The notes below the pieces were generated by a model, which was not told the origin of the DNA, searched no databases, and saw nothing but the letters and a program-made list of their open reading frames with translations. From an uncultured Sphingopyxis sp. (GTDB taxonomy: Bacteria; Pseudomonadota; Alphaproteobacteria; Sphingomonadales; Sphingomonadaceae): a stretch of 25,864 nucleotides of DNA. This document shows, piece after piece, positions 15,070-22,343 of this stretch; the stretch's first letter is position 1; every line of letters starts with the position of its first letter. The stretch is taken from NCBI GenBank assembly GCA_936933955.1, contig CAKZIN010000064.1, positions 1-25,864 on the forward strand, given 5' to 3'. The position numbers and the translations under genes are program-made.

Positions 15070-15207
15070 CAGGGTCTCCGGGTCAAGCAAGTGATTGGCG
15101 CGTGGCTATAAGGGCGATTGGCAGGAAATCACCTGTTCATGTGAGCCGCGTCTGTCGGTGCCCGTCCGCCGCTTGCTCCCCGCGGGGCGGGGCTCTAGCG
15201 AACGGGC

Positions 15208-16599
15208 ATGCGCTACATTTCCACCCGCGGACATGCGCCGGACCTCGATTTTCGTGGGGTCACGCTGACCGGCCTTGCGAGCGACGGCGGGCTCTACGTC
15301 CCTGCGCAGTGGCCGACCCTAAGCGCGGACATGCTGCGCGATCTGCGTGGCGCGAGCTATGTCGAGACCGCGGTGACCGTGCTGGCGCCGTTCGTCGGCG
15401 ATGCGCTGTCCCGCACGGAACTGGAGGCGATTGGTGCCGAGGCTTACGCGAGCTTTGCGCATGCCGCGGTGACGCCGCTGCGCCAGCTCGACCAGCGCAA
15501 CTGGCTGCTCGAACTGTTTCACGGACCAACGCTCGCGTTCAAGGATGTGGCGCTGCAGCTGCTGGGGCTGCTGTTCGAGCGTTTCCTGCGCGATGATGCT
15601 GGGCCGCCGCTGACCATCGTCGGGGCGACGTCAGGCGACACGGGCTCCGCCGCGATCGCCGCGGTCGCCGGTCGCGAGCGGGTGCGGATCGTGATGCTCC
15701 ACCCCGCGGGCCGGGTGAGCGACGTACAGCGGCGGCAGATGACGACGGTGCTCGCGCCCAACGTCCACAATGTCGCAATTGATGGCAGCTTCGATGATGC
15801 GCAGGCGATGGTGAAGCGGCTGTTCGTCGATCCGCAAGTGACGAACGTGCGCCGCCTGTCCGCGGTCAATTCGATCAATTGGGCGCGGCTCGCGGCGCAG
15901 GTGGTCTATTATGTTTACAGCGCCGTGCGGCTGGGCGCGCCCGAGCGGAGCGTCGCCTTTGCCGTGCCGACGGGCAATTTCGGTGACGTTTTCGCAGGCT
16001 ATGTCGCGTCGCGCATGGGCCTCCCCATCGAGCGGCTGGTGGTCGCGACCAACGTCAACGACATCCTCCACCGCGCGCTGGCGCAAGGCGACTATAGCGC
16101 AGCGGAGGTGGTCGCCACGGCAACGCCGAGCATGGACATTCAGGTGAGCTCCAACTTCGAACGGTTGCTGTTCGACGCGGGCGGGCGCGATGCGGACGCG
16201 CTCGCGGTTCAGATGGCGGGGTTCGAGGCGGAGCGGCGGATGACGCTCAGCGAAACGCAACGCGCTGCGATCGCGCCGCTGTTCACCTCCGCGCGGGTCG
16301 ACGCCGACACCATGGCCGAGACGATGCGTTGGGCGCGGGAGGTGTGCGGGGAAACGCTTGACCCGCACACCGCCATCGCCCTCGCCGCCGCGCGCCGCGA
16401 CGATGGCGATGCGGCGGTGCCGATGGTTACGCTCGCCACCGCGCACCCCGCCAAGTTTCCCGATACCGTCGAGCGCGCGACCGGCGTGCGCCCCCCGCTC
16501 CCGACGCGGGTCGGCAGCCTGTTCGACCGCGAGGAGCGCTGCGTCACGCTACCCAACGACTATGCCGCGGTGCGCGATTTCGTGCTGGAGGTGGGGTGA
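15208..16599 (+). CDS. thrC: Threonine synthase
   Basis: PLP enzyme that converts O-phosphohomoserine to threonine and phosphate. The 463-residue product has the N-terminal MRYISTRGHAPDLDFRGVTL and SDGGLYVP typical of the long (ThrC class 2) form. The PLP lysine box LFHGPTLAFKDVALQ contains Lys112, the phosphate loop is GATSGDTGSAA, and NSINWARLAAQVVYYVYSA and VPTGNFGDVFAGY are also present. ATG 15208 is the family start. The 138 bases shared with the divergent epimerase gene must hold both promoters; a GC-rich CCCCGCGGGG palindrome lies about 20 bases before the start. A methyltransferase gene follows after 70 bases. Confidence 0.97.
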   Translation: MRYISTRGHAPDLDFRGVTLTGLASDGGLYVPAQWPTLSADMLRDLRGASYVETAVTVLAPFVGDALSRTELEAIGAEAYASFAHAAVTPLRQLDQRNWLLELFHGPTLAFKDVALQLLGLLFERFLRDDAGPPLTIVGATSGDTGSAAIAAVAGRERVRIVMLHPAGRVSDVQRRQMTTVLAPNVHNVAIDGSFDDAQAMVKRLFVDPQVTNVRRLSAVNSINWARLAAQVVYYVYSAVRLGAPERSVAFAVPTGNFGDVFAGYVASRMGLPIERLVVATNVNDILHRALAQGDYSAAEVVATATPSMDIQVSSNFERLLFDAGGRDADALAVQMAGFEAERRMTLSETQRAAIAPLFTSARVDADTMAETMRWAREVCGETLDPHTAIALAAARRDDGDAAVPMVTLATAHPAKFPDTVERATGVRPPLPTRVGSLFDREERCVTLPNDYAAVRDFVLEVG

Positions 16600-16633
16600 G
16601 CCACTCCTCGCACGACTTGCGCGCGGCAAGCCT

Positions 16634-16656
16634 CCCCTCCCTCTTGTGGGGAGGGG
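16634..16656. repeat. Short perfect inverted repeat between thrC and the methyltransferase gene
   Basis: CCCCTCCC (16634-16641) and GGGAGGGG (16649-16656) with a 7-base loop. No U-run follows. Its sequence is close to the hairpin at 1353-1380, suggesting a recurring intergenic palindrome. Confidence 0.6.
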
Positions 16657-16669
16657 ACAGCCTCAGCGT

Positions 16670-17548
16670 ATGACCGCCACTCTGCACGCCATGATCGGGG
16701 AGCCGTGGCCCGATTTCGCGCTGCTCGACTCGGGCGATGGGCGTAAGCTCGAGCGCTATGGCGACGTCCGCCTGATCCGCCCCGAACCGCAGGCGCTGTG
16801 GAGCCCTGCCTCCCCGGACTGGCGCGCCGATGGGGAGTTCGTGCCGGCCAGCGATGATGAGGGCGGGGGGCGGTGGAACCTCTCCCCCCGCGTGCCGCGC
16901 GACGGTTGGCCGCTGGCATGGGAGGGGCTGCGCTTCACCGCGCAGACCACGCCGTTCCGCCACCTCGGCTTCTTTCCCGACATGGCGCCGGTGTGGCGCT
17001 GGATGCGCGAGCAGTTGCCCCGGCCCGAGCAGGGGGAGGTGATGAACCTGTTCGGCTACACCGGGCTCGCCAGCCTAGCCATGGCGGCGCACGGCGCGCG
17101 CGTGGTGCACGTCGATGCGTCCAAGAAATCGGTCGCGCAGGCCCGCGCCAACGCGGCGCTGTCGGGCCTCGAGACCGCGCCGATCCGCTGGATCGTCGAC
17201 GACGCCTCTGCCTTTGCCGCGCGGGAGGTGCGCCGCGGGCGCCGCTATCAGGGCATCCTCCTCGACCCGCCCAAGTTCGGGCGAGGACCCAATGGCGAGC
17301 TGTGGCGGCTGGAGGAACATCTGCCGCCGCTGATCCGAGATTGCGCCAGCCTGCTCGCCGACGACGCGCGCTTTTTGTTCCTCACCGTCTACGCCGTGCG
17401 CATGTCCGCCCTGGCGATCGGCGAGCTGCTCCGCCAGTCGCTCGGCAGCCGCGGCGGGCGCGTCGAGGCAGGCGAGCTCGCCATCCGCGAGGAGGCGCGC
17501 GGCCTCGCGCTGCCGACCGCGATCTGGGCGCGCTGGAGCGCGGACTAA
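16670..17548 (+). CDS. Class I SAM-dependent methyltransferase, RlmI/RlmK-like
   Basis: A 292-residue methyltransferase. The SAM-binding loop VMNLFGYTGLASLAMAAHGA is at about residues 124-143 with acidic end VVHVDAS, then VDDASAFA. The target-base motif LDPPKFGRG (about 198-206) is the DPP[KR]-type motif of the RlmI/YccW and RlmK (COG1092) rRNA cytosine/guanine methyltransferases. An N-terminal PUA domain, as in E. coli RlmI, is not obvious, so the exact substrate is unknown; large-subunit rRNA is a guess. ATG 16670 is chosen; the next ATG is at 16691. Its stop overlaps the stop of the convergent ccmB by three bases. Confidence 0.86.
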   Translation: MTATLHAMIGEPWPDFALLDSGDGRKLERYGDVRLIRPEPQALWSPASPDWRADGEFVPASDDEGGGRWNLSPRVPRDGWPLAWEGLRFTAQTTPFRHLGFFPDMAPVWRWMREQLPRPEQGEVMNLFGYTGLASLAMAAHGARVVHVDASKKSVAQARANAALSGLETAPIRWIVDDASAFAAREVRRGRRYQGILLDPPKFGRGPNGELWRLEEHLPPLIRDCASLLADDARFLFLTVYAVRMSALAIGELLRQSLGSRGGRVEAGELAIREEARGLALPTAIWARWSAD

Positions 17549-18198
17549 CGCTCTCGCCAGGCGCGCAGCGCTGCGCCCGCGATCAGCGGTGCAATGGCCA
17601 CCAGCAGCAGCGAGGTTGCCACCAGCAACAACGGGCTCGGCCCCGGCGCTGCAGGATCGAGCGCGAGCGCCGCAAAGATCAGCAGCGGCACCGCGAGCGG
17701 GAGCAGCATCAGCCCGCCCAGCGTTGCTCCGGCCCTCGCCCCCAGCGTGATCGCGGCAATCATCACAGCGAGGGCCGCCAGCCCTGGGCCGCCGATCGCC
17801 AGCGTCCACAGCAGCCGACCGAGCCGCTCAGCAGGAATGCCGAGCAGCGCGGAGGCGGGCAGCACCGCCAGCAGCAGCGGCAGGGTGAAGGCCGCGGCGT
17901 GGCTCACCAGCCGCGCCAGCGCGATCCATTCGTCGGCGACGCCACGCAGTGCGAGCTGGTCGAGCGTGCCGTCGTCCGCGTCCGCGCGGAACAGCCGCTC
18001 CACCGGCAGCAGCGCGGCGAGCAGCGCGGCGATCCAAGCGATCCCGCCGCCGGTGCGCGCGAGCAGCGCGGCGTCCGCTCCCACCGCGAAGGGGTAGAGC
18101 GTCGCGACCAGCAGAAAGAACGCCACCGGCACCCACGCCGCTCCGCCGCCGAGGTCGCGGCGCAGGTCGCGCGCGATGAGCTGGACGAGCACGCTCAC
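17545..18198 (-). CDS. ccmB: Heme exporter protein B (cytochrome c maturation ABC permease)
   Basis: Membrane subunit of the CcmAB(C) ABC complex used in system I cytochrome c maturation to release holo-CcmE. The 217-residue product has about six hydrophobic segments. The N-terminal pattern LIARDLRRDLGGGAAWVPVAFFLL, the ERLFRADADDGTLDQLAL box (about residues 67-84) and the P-rich turn in AFTLPLLLAVLPASALLG are typical. GTG 18198 overlaps the ccmA stop (GTGA), so translation is coupled. ccmC and ccmD do not follow: the next gene, on the opposite strand, already overlaps the ccmB stop. It presumably works with CcmC-I encoded elsewhere. Confidence 0.92.
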   Translation of the reverse strand: MSVLVQLIARDLRRDLGGGAAWVPVAFFLLVATLYPFAVGADAALLARTGGGIAWIAALLAALLPVERLFRADADDGTLDQLALRGVADEWIALARLVSHAAAFTLPLLLAVLPASALLGIPAERLGRLLWTLAIGGPGLAALAVMIAAITLGARAGATLGGLMLLPLAVPLLIFAALALDPAAPGPSPLLLVATSLLLVAIAPLIAGAALRAWRER

Positions 18199-18812
18199 GC
18201 CGCCCAGGCCGTGTCGCGGGCGAGGTGGTCGCCGAGGTCGATGCTCTCCGTGTCGGCTACCGAAAGCGGCTGGTGCGAGGCGTAGACGACCCCGCCGCCG
18301 CCCGCGCGATGCTCGGCAATTAGCGCCTCGAGCAGCGCCACCCCGTCGCGATCGAGCCCGTTCGCCGCCTCATCGAGCAGCCAGATCGGCGGCGCGGCGG
18401 CGACCAGTCGCGCCAAGGCGGCGCGCCGCCGTTGCCCGGTCGAGAGGTAGCGCACCGGCACCTCCGCCAACCGCGCAACGCCCAGCCGCTCCCCCGCCGC
18501 ATCTTGCGCTGCGGCGCTCACGCCATCGAGCTTCGCCCACCAGCGCAGCGTGTCGCCCAATGGACGGTCCGCCTCCAGCGCCGACGCATCGGCGATCATG
18601 CCGATGCGGCCGGAGCGCTCCATCGCGCCCGCGGCGGGGGGAAGCAGCCCGGCGAGGATGCGCAGCAGGCTCGATTTGCCGACCCCATTGGCCCCGCGCA
18701 CGTGCAGCGCCTGCCCGCGTGCGAGCGTGAGGTTGACGCCGCGCCACAGCAGCCGCTCCCCCCGCACGCAGGCGAGGTCGCGGGCGCTGACGAGGGGGGC
18801 GGTGCCGCTCAA
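18195..18812 (-). CDS. ccmA: Cytochrome c maturation ABC transporter ATP-binding protein CcmA
   Basis: ATPase partner of CcmB. The 205-residue ABC domain is complete: Walker A GANGVGKSS (residues 40-48), signature LSTGQRRR (123-130), Walker B IWLLDEAANGLD (143-154) and switch His in YASHQPL. The LSTGQ signature and LLDEA box are typical of CcmA. The likely start is TTG 18812, overlapping the zincin gene stop (TTGA); a later GTG would cut the first beta strand. Coupled with the upstream peptidase gene and with ccmB downstream. Confidence 0.92.
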   Translation of the reverse strand: MSGTAPLVSARDLACVRGERLLWRGVNLTLARGQALHVRGANGVGKSSLLRILAGLLPPAAGAMERSGRIGMIADASALEADRPLGDTLRWWAKLDGVSAAAQDAAGERLGVARLAEVPVRYLSTGQRRRAALARLVAAAPPIWLLDEAANGLDRDGVALLEALIAEHRAGGGGVVYASHQPLSVADTESIDLGDHLARDTAWAA

Positions 18813-19222
18813 TCCGCGTCGGCTTCGAGCGCGTGCATGTCGGCGTCGGAGAAACCGAAATGATGCCCGATCTCATGAATCAGCACGTGCCGGACGAGGT
18901 GCCCCAGCTCGTGCCCGTCCTCCACCCATTCGATCAGGATCGGCACGCGATAGAGCGTCACCGTGTCGGGCATCCGCCCGCTCTCCTCGATGCTCCGTTC
19001 GGTCAGCGGACGCCCGTGGTAGAGGCCGGTGAGCCCGTAGGGATGATCGATGCCGAGTTCGCGCAGCACGTCTTCGTCCGGCAGTTCCTCGACCACCAGC
19101 CGCACCCCGGCGGCGGCGTCGCGCAGTTCCGCCGGGAGCGAGGTGAGCGCCGCTCGTGCCATGGCTTCGATCTCCGCCGCATCGGGGGCGTGGCGCGGGG
19201 CGGCGGGCGGCGCTATCGACAT
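18809..19222 (-). CDS. Metallopeptidase (zincin) family protein
   Basis: A 137-residue protein of the Zincin_1 (formerly DUF1025) family. The zinc motif HEIGH is at residues 116-120, followed by HFGFSDADMHALE, which supplies the extra His/Asp usual in this family. Upstream, GLTGLYHGRPLTERS and DTVTLYRVPILIEW are family segments. No signal peptide, so cytoplasmic. Substrate unknown. ATG 19222 is chosen since the much longer open frame upstream is antisense to phhB. Its stop overlaps the ccmA start, so it heads the leftward zincin-ccmA-ccmB chain. Divergent from phhB with a 51-base gap. Confidence 0.88.
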   Translation of the reverse strand: MSIAPPAAPRHAPDAAEIEAMARAALTSLPAELRDAAAGVRLVVEELPDEDVLRELGIDHPYGLTGLYHGRPLTERSIEESGRMPDTVTLYRVPILIEWVEDGHELGHLVRHVLIHEIGHHFGFSDADMHALEADAD

Positions 19223-19261
19223 GGCCGCGCCTGATAGTCGGGCGACGCTCGGGTGCAAAGT

Positions 19262-19267
19262 GGGAGG
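19262..19267 (+). promoter_or_regulatory. Ribosome binding site fixing the TTG start of phhB
   Basis: GGGAGG 6 bases before TTG 19274. It favours that start over the GTG at 19253, which has no comparable site. Confidence 0.7.
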
Positions 19268-19273
19268 CGAGGC

Positions 19274-19561
19274 TTGGTCGCAAAGTTGAACGAATCCGAA
19301 CGCGCCGCGCTGCTCGCCGCGCATCCTGCCTGGCGCCACGAACCGGGTCGCGATGCGATCGTGCGCGAATTCAGCTTCGCGGACTTCGCGCAGGCGTTCG
19401 GCTTCATGGCGCGGGTGGCGCTGGTGGCGGAAAAGATGGACCACCACCCCGAATGGTCCAACGTTTACAACCGTGTCACGGTGCTGCTCACCACACACGA
19501 CGCCGGCGGCCTCAGCGAACGCGACGCCAGACTCGCGAGCGCGATCGACGCGATGGTGTGA
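19274..19561 (+). CDS. phhB: 4a-hydroxytetrahydrobiopterin dehydratase (pterin-4-alpha-carbinolamine dehydratase)
   Basis: Dehydrates 4a-hydroxytetrahydropterin so that the cofactor of aromatic amino-acid hydroxylases can be recycled. The 95-residue product carries the family active-site block: EFSFADFAQAFGFM (about 32-45), VAEKMDHHPEWSNVYN with His57, His58 and Trp61, and THDAGGLSERDARLA with His75. Length is normal. The start is probably TTG 19274, set by a GGGAGG site; GTG 19253 would add seven residues. No phenylalanine hydroxylase gene is in the window. A 22-base hairpin (19569-19590) follows the stop. Confidence 0.94.
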   Translation: MVAKLNESERAALLAAHPAWRHEPGRDAIVREFSFADFAQAFGFMARVALVAEKMDHHPEWSNVYNRVTVLLTTHDAGGLSERDARLASAIDAMV

Positions 19562-19568
19562 GCCGCCG

Positions 19569-19590
19569 CGCTCCAGCGAAGGCCGGAGCG
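19569..19590. repeat. Short palindrome after phhB
   Basis: CGCTCC and GGAGCG arms with a further GC/GC pair inside, one A-C mismatch and a GAAG loop: CGCTCCAGC then GAAG then GCCGGAGCG. It resembles short GCTCC-GAAGG-GGAGC palindromes scattered in sphingomonad intergenic DNA (resemblance from memory). No U-run follows, so a terminator role is uncertain. Confidence 0.5.
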
Positions 19591-19666
19591 GTGGTTATGA
19601 CATGCCAAGCGCGATCACTCGTCCGCACTGGCGGTGTTCATCTGCGATCGTTAGTGCGCGGCGGCG

Positions 19667-20188
19667 ATGATTGCGCAATTTCGCCTCCTCTTGGCCGCAT
19701 TGCTGCTGGCGTTCGGCGCCGCGCCTGCGTTCGCTCAGGTAAAGCTCACCTTTTGGGGGCACGAGCGCGACGAGAATTATCCCCATGCCTTTATCACCAT
19801 GGAGGGGCGCAGCGGCGGACGGCAAGTGAGCGAGGCGACCGGCTTCACCGCGCGGCGGATCACCCCGCGCGTGCTGTTCGGGCCGGTCGACGGCATGCTC
19901 GAACGTCCGAGCCGGGGGTATATGCGCCGCGCGACCACCTACCCCGCCTTTTCGATCATGCTGGACGATGCGGGCTATGCGCGGGTGCGTGCGCACATCC
20001 AGCGCTGGCGGGCGCTCGCGCAACCGAGCTATGACCTCAACCGCCGCAACTGCGTGCACTTCGTGCTGGAGGCGGCGGCGGCGGTCGGGCTTCGGGTCAA
20101 CCGCGATACGCCGCACACACAATCGCCGCGCCAATTCCTCGACGAGTTGCGCCGGCTCAACCCGCAGGTGACGCCCGAGCGGCGCTGA
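19667..20188 (+). CDS. Exported protein with LRAT/NlpC-like NC-x-HF motif, function unknown
   Basis: A 173-residue protein I do not recognise as a named gene. A signal peptide (1-23, ending APAFA before Q) is followed by KLTFWGHERDENYPHAFITM, with His40 before a beta strand, and later the motif NRRNCVHFVLEAAAAVGLRV (126-145), with Cys129 and His131. An early His and a late N-C-x-H-F before a helix is the order seen in circularly permuted NlpC/P60-type hydrolases and in LRAT/H-rev107 proteins (NCEHF), so a papain-like thiol fold in the periplasm is plausible but unproven. It starts at ATG 19667, 105 bases after phhB, and converges on the glycosylase gene with a 12-base gap. Confidence 0.75.
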   Translation: MIAQFRLLLAALLLAFGAAPAFAQVKLTFWGHERDENYPHAFITMEGRSGGRQVSEATGFTARRITPRVLFGPVDGMLERPSRGYMRRATTYPAFSIMLDDAGYARVRAHIQRWRALAQPSYDLNRRNCVHFVLEAAAAVGLRVNRDTPHTQSPRQFLDELRRLNPQVTPERR

Positions 20189-20200
20189 CCGCCGTCCGGC

Positions 20201-20818
20201 CTAGAGCGCCGGGTTGGCGTAGGCGTGCCAGGCGAAGATCGTCGCCGCCCCGCGCCATGGGCGCCACGCTTCGGCGATAGCCCGCGTCTCCCGCTCATTG
20301 GGCCGCGCGTCGAGGCGTTTGATCCGCTTCACCGCCTCCTGCACCGCGAGGTCGCCTGCGGGCCAGATGTCGCCGCGCCCTTCGGCGAAGAGGAGGTAGA
20401 TCTCCGCCGACCAGCGCCCGACGCCGTCGATCCGCACCAGCTGCGCGATCGCCGCCTCGTCATCCTCGGGCAGCGCGTCGAACGCCAACTCCCCCGCCGT
20501 CACCAGCGCCGCGAGGCTGCGCAGATAGCGCGACTTCTGACGCGACATGCCGCACGATCGCAGCAACTCGTCATCCGCTGCGGCGAGGGCGGCGAGGTCG
20601 ACGCGAGTGCCGAAGCGTTCGGTCAGCCGCCGCCACATCGACGCGGCGGCAGCGACGCTGACCTGTTGGCCGACGATCGTGCGCAGCAGCGTGTCCGCGC
20701 CTCGGTCGCGGATGCGTGGCTCGGGGTAGCCGACGCGGGCGAGCTCACGCGCGATGTCCGCATCGACCCCGGCGAGCGCATCGAGATCGGCGTTGAGCTG
20801 TTCGGCGGTCAGGCCCAT
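20201..20818 (-). CDS. DNA-3-methyladenine glycosylase II, AlkA-type
   Basis: Base-excision repair enzyme of the helix-hairpin-helix superfamily that removes alkylated bases. The 205-residue product has the segment LLRTIVGQQVSVAAAASMWRRL (about 45-66), the helix-hairpin-helix LVRIDGVGRWSAEIYLLFAE (127-146) and, after the expected spacing, the catalytic Asp156 in PAGDLAVQEAV. It lacks the extra N-terminal domain of E. coli AlkA, like many short bacterial homologues. ATG 20818 has GAGG about 8 bases upstream. The frame is open far upstream, but that part is antisense to the ferredoxin and rlmB-like regions and is not coding. Divergent from the ferredoxin gene, 72 bases apart. Confidence 0.92.
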   Translation of the reverse strand: MGLTAEQLNADLDALAGVDADIARELARVGYPEPRIRDRGADTLLRTIVGQQVSVAAAASMWRRLTERFGTRVDLAALAAADDELLRSCGMSRQKSRYLRSLAALVTAGELAFDALPEDDEAAIAQLVRIDGVGRWSAEIYLLFAEGRGDIWPAGDLAVQEAVKRIKRLDARPNERETRAIAEAWRPWRGAATIFAWHAYANPAL

Positions 20819-20890
20819 CGCGCGCCTCGCTTGATTCGTGCCGACGCGCCCGGCATGGCGCCGCCAGACATCGCGCAGGAGCAGAGATTC

Positions 20891-21208
20891 ATGGCCGAGC
20901 TGATCGTCGTCACCCGCGACGGCACCGAACATCGCGTGGCAGGCGACCCGTCGCTGACGGTGATGGAGATCATCCGCGACGCGGGCTTCGATGAACTGCT
21001 CGCGCTGTGCGGCGGCTGCTGCAGCTGCGCCACCTGCCATGTCCACGTCGACCCGGCATTCAAGGACGCTGTCTCCCCGATGAGCGCGGACGAGGACGAC
21101 CTGCTCGATTCGAGCGGACACCGCGACGCCAATTCGCGCCTGTCCTGCCAGATCAACTTCTCCGAAGCGCTCGACGGGCTGAAGGTCACCATCGCTCAGG
21201 AAGACTGA
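20891..21208 (+). CDS. [2Fe-2S] ferredoxin, adrenodoxin type
   Basis: A 105-residue electron carrier. The cluster ligands follow the adrenodoxin/putidaredoxin spacing C-x5-C-x2-C-x36-C: Cys40, Cys46, Cys49 and Cys86 (CGGCCSCATCH and RLSCQI). Two additional cysteines, 43 and 44, lie in the ligand loop, where GGACSCATC is more usual. The partner could be a cytochrome P450 or an iron-sulfur assembly step; the sequence does not decide. ATG 20891 has AGGAG about 8 bases upstream. Its 3' end overlaps the convergent methyltransferase gene by 13 bases. An isc/hsc context, typical of Fdx, is absent. Confidence 0.93.
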   Translation: MAELIVVTRDGTEHRVAGDPSLTVMEIIRDAGFDELLALCGGCCSCATCHVHVDPAFKDAVSPMSADEDDLLDSSGHRDANSRLSCQINFSEALDGLKVTIAQED

Positions 21209-22044
21209 GCTTCGCGCGCCTGCGCCGCGGCGTAGAGCGCGATGGCGGCGGCGTTGGAGACGTTGAGGCTCTCCATCGCGCCGCTGATCGGCAGGCGCAC
21301 GATCTGATCGCAGTGGGCGGCGGTGTTGTGGCGCAGGCCCGACCCTTCGGCGCCCATCACCAGCACCGCGCGCGTATCCCCCAGCGCAGCGGCGAGCGTG
21401 ACGTCGCCGTCTCCGTCGAGCCCCAGTCGCCAGAAACCGCGCTCCGCCAGCGTTTCGAGCGCGCGGGCGATGTTGACGACGCGCACCCACGGCACCCGCT
21501 CCAGCGCGCCCGACGCCGCCTTGGCGAGCGCGCCTGATTCGGGCGGGCTGTGGCGGTCCTGCGTCACCAGCGCGAGCGCATCGAACGCGGCCGCCGAGCG
21601 CAGCACCGCACCGACATTCTGCGGGTCGACCACCTGATCGAGCAGGATGATCGGACGCCGGTCCGCATCGCTCACGCCGTCGAGCACGTCCTCCAGAGCG
21701 AGGTCGGGAAGCGCGCCGGTGTCGAGGATCAGTCCCTGATGCGGCGCGCCCGGCGGCACCATCGCGGCGAGCTCCGCATTGCCGAGCAGCACCGGCTGAA
21801 CCCCGGGCGGCGCGTCGAGCTCTGCAAACGCTTCGCGCGTGGCGTAAAGCGCGGCGGCGCGGCGCTGGGGGTTGGCGAGCGCGGCGGTGACCGCGTGGCG
21901 GCCCCACAGCCGCACCTTGCCCGGCGGGGGCCCGCTCTCCCGCGCAGTGCCGCGTTGAGGGGCAGGGCGGTGTCCGCCGTTGCCGCCTCCGCGCGCCGCT
22001 GCGGCAGGCGGACGCCGTCGATCATGGGGGCCCTTGCCGCGCAT
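21196..22044 (-). CDS. TrmH/SpoU-family RNA methyltransferase (RlmB-like)
   Basis: RNA 2'-O-ribose methyltransferase of the SPOUT knot class, most like RlmB (23S rRNA G2251). The 282-residue product has a low-complexity basic N-terminus (1-43), the substrate-binding domain starting LWGRHAVTAALANP, and the three knot motifs: ILLDQVVDPQNVGAVLRSA (133-151, Asn143 and Arg149), VLVMGAEGSGLR (227-238) and LPISGAMESLNVSNAAAIAL (251-270). ATG 22044 is chosen; the frame extends to a TTG at 22095. It overlaps the ferredoxin gene tail-to-tail and is divergent from tRNA-Tyr. Confidence 0.92.
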   Translation of the reverse strand: MRGKGPHDRRRPPAAAARGGGNGGHRPAPQRGTARESGPPPGKVRLWGRHAVTAALANPQRRAAALYATREAFAELDAPPGVQPVLLGNAELAAMVPPGAPHQGLILDTGALPDLALEDVLDGVSDADRRPIILLDQVVDPQNVGAVLRSAAAFDALALVTQDRHSPPESGALAKAASGALERVPWVRVVNIARALETLAERGFWRLGLDGDGDVTLAAALGDTRAVLVMGAEGSGLRHNTAAHCDQIVRLPISGAMESLNVSNAAAIALYAAAQAREAQSS

Positions 22045-22183
22045 CAGCGAGCCTGTGGAGCGAAGGGCGTTGACTGGCAAGCCCGTCCGGTCCAATGGAC
22101 GCGCCGCCCGGACGCCGCTCGCTCAACCGCAGCCGTGTCCCGCGCACCCATCCGGGGGAGCGACCCGCTCCAATCCGCGACGG

Positions 22184-22270
22184 GGACAGGTGGCCGAGTG
22201 GTTAAAGGCAGCAGACTGTAAATCTGCCCGACGTTGTCGTACGCTGGTTCGAATCCAGCCCTGTCCACCA
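22184..22270 (+). tRNA. tRNA-Tyr (GTA anticodon)
   Basis: Class II tRNA with a complete cloverleaf. The acceptor stem is GGACAGG (22184-22190) with CCTGTCC (22260-22266), discriminator A and an encoded CCA (22268-22270). The D-arm region is TGGCCGAGTGGTTAAAGGCA. The anticodon arm is GCAGA-CTGTAAA-TCTGC with anticodon GTA. There is a long variable arm, and the T-arm is GCTGG-TTCGAAT-CCAGC. It lies in the gap between the rlmB-like gene and the thioesterase gene. Spurious reading frames on the opposite strand cross it. Confidence 0.97.
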
Positions 22271-22343
22271 TCGATGTGCGCGCTGCGGTTCGCGGCGCTT
22301 TCCGGAGGACGACGCCCCCTTACGAGAGCTGGAAGCGGGTAGG

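Noticed and set aside
15070..15207. TATAAG at 15107-15112 as a possible thrC promoter -10 element
   Set aside because: No acceptable -35 element lies at the proper distance, so it is not listed as a promoter.
16873..18285. 470-codon plus-strand frame crossing the methyltransferase and ccmB
   Set aside because: It runs out of frame through the methyltransferase and antisense to ccmB, with low-complexity Arg/Gln/Ala composition, so it is a shadow.
20201..21907. Very long minus-strand frame that includes the glycosylase, suggesting a 568-residue fusion protein
   Set aside because: Only the last 205 residues match a family; the rest is antisense to the ferredoxin gene or out of frame in the rlmB-like gene. 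ATG 20818 with its own ribosome site marks the real start.
22044..22271. Minus-strand 75-codon frame across tRNA-Tyr
   Set aside because: It is a typical spurious product of an antisense tRNA plus flanking DNA; the cloverleaf on the plus strand is complete.
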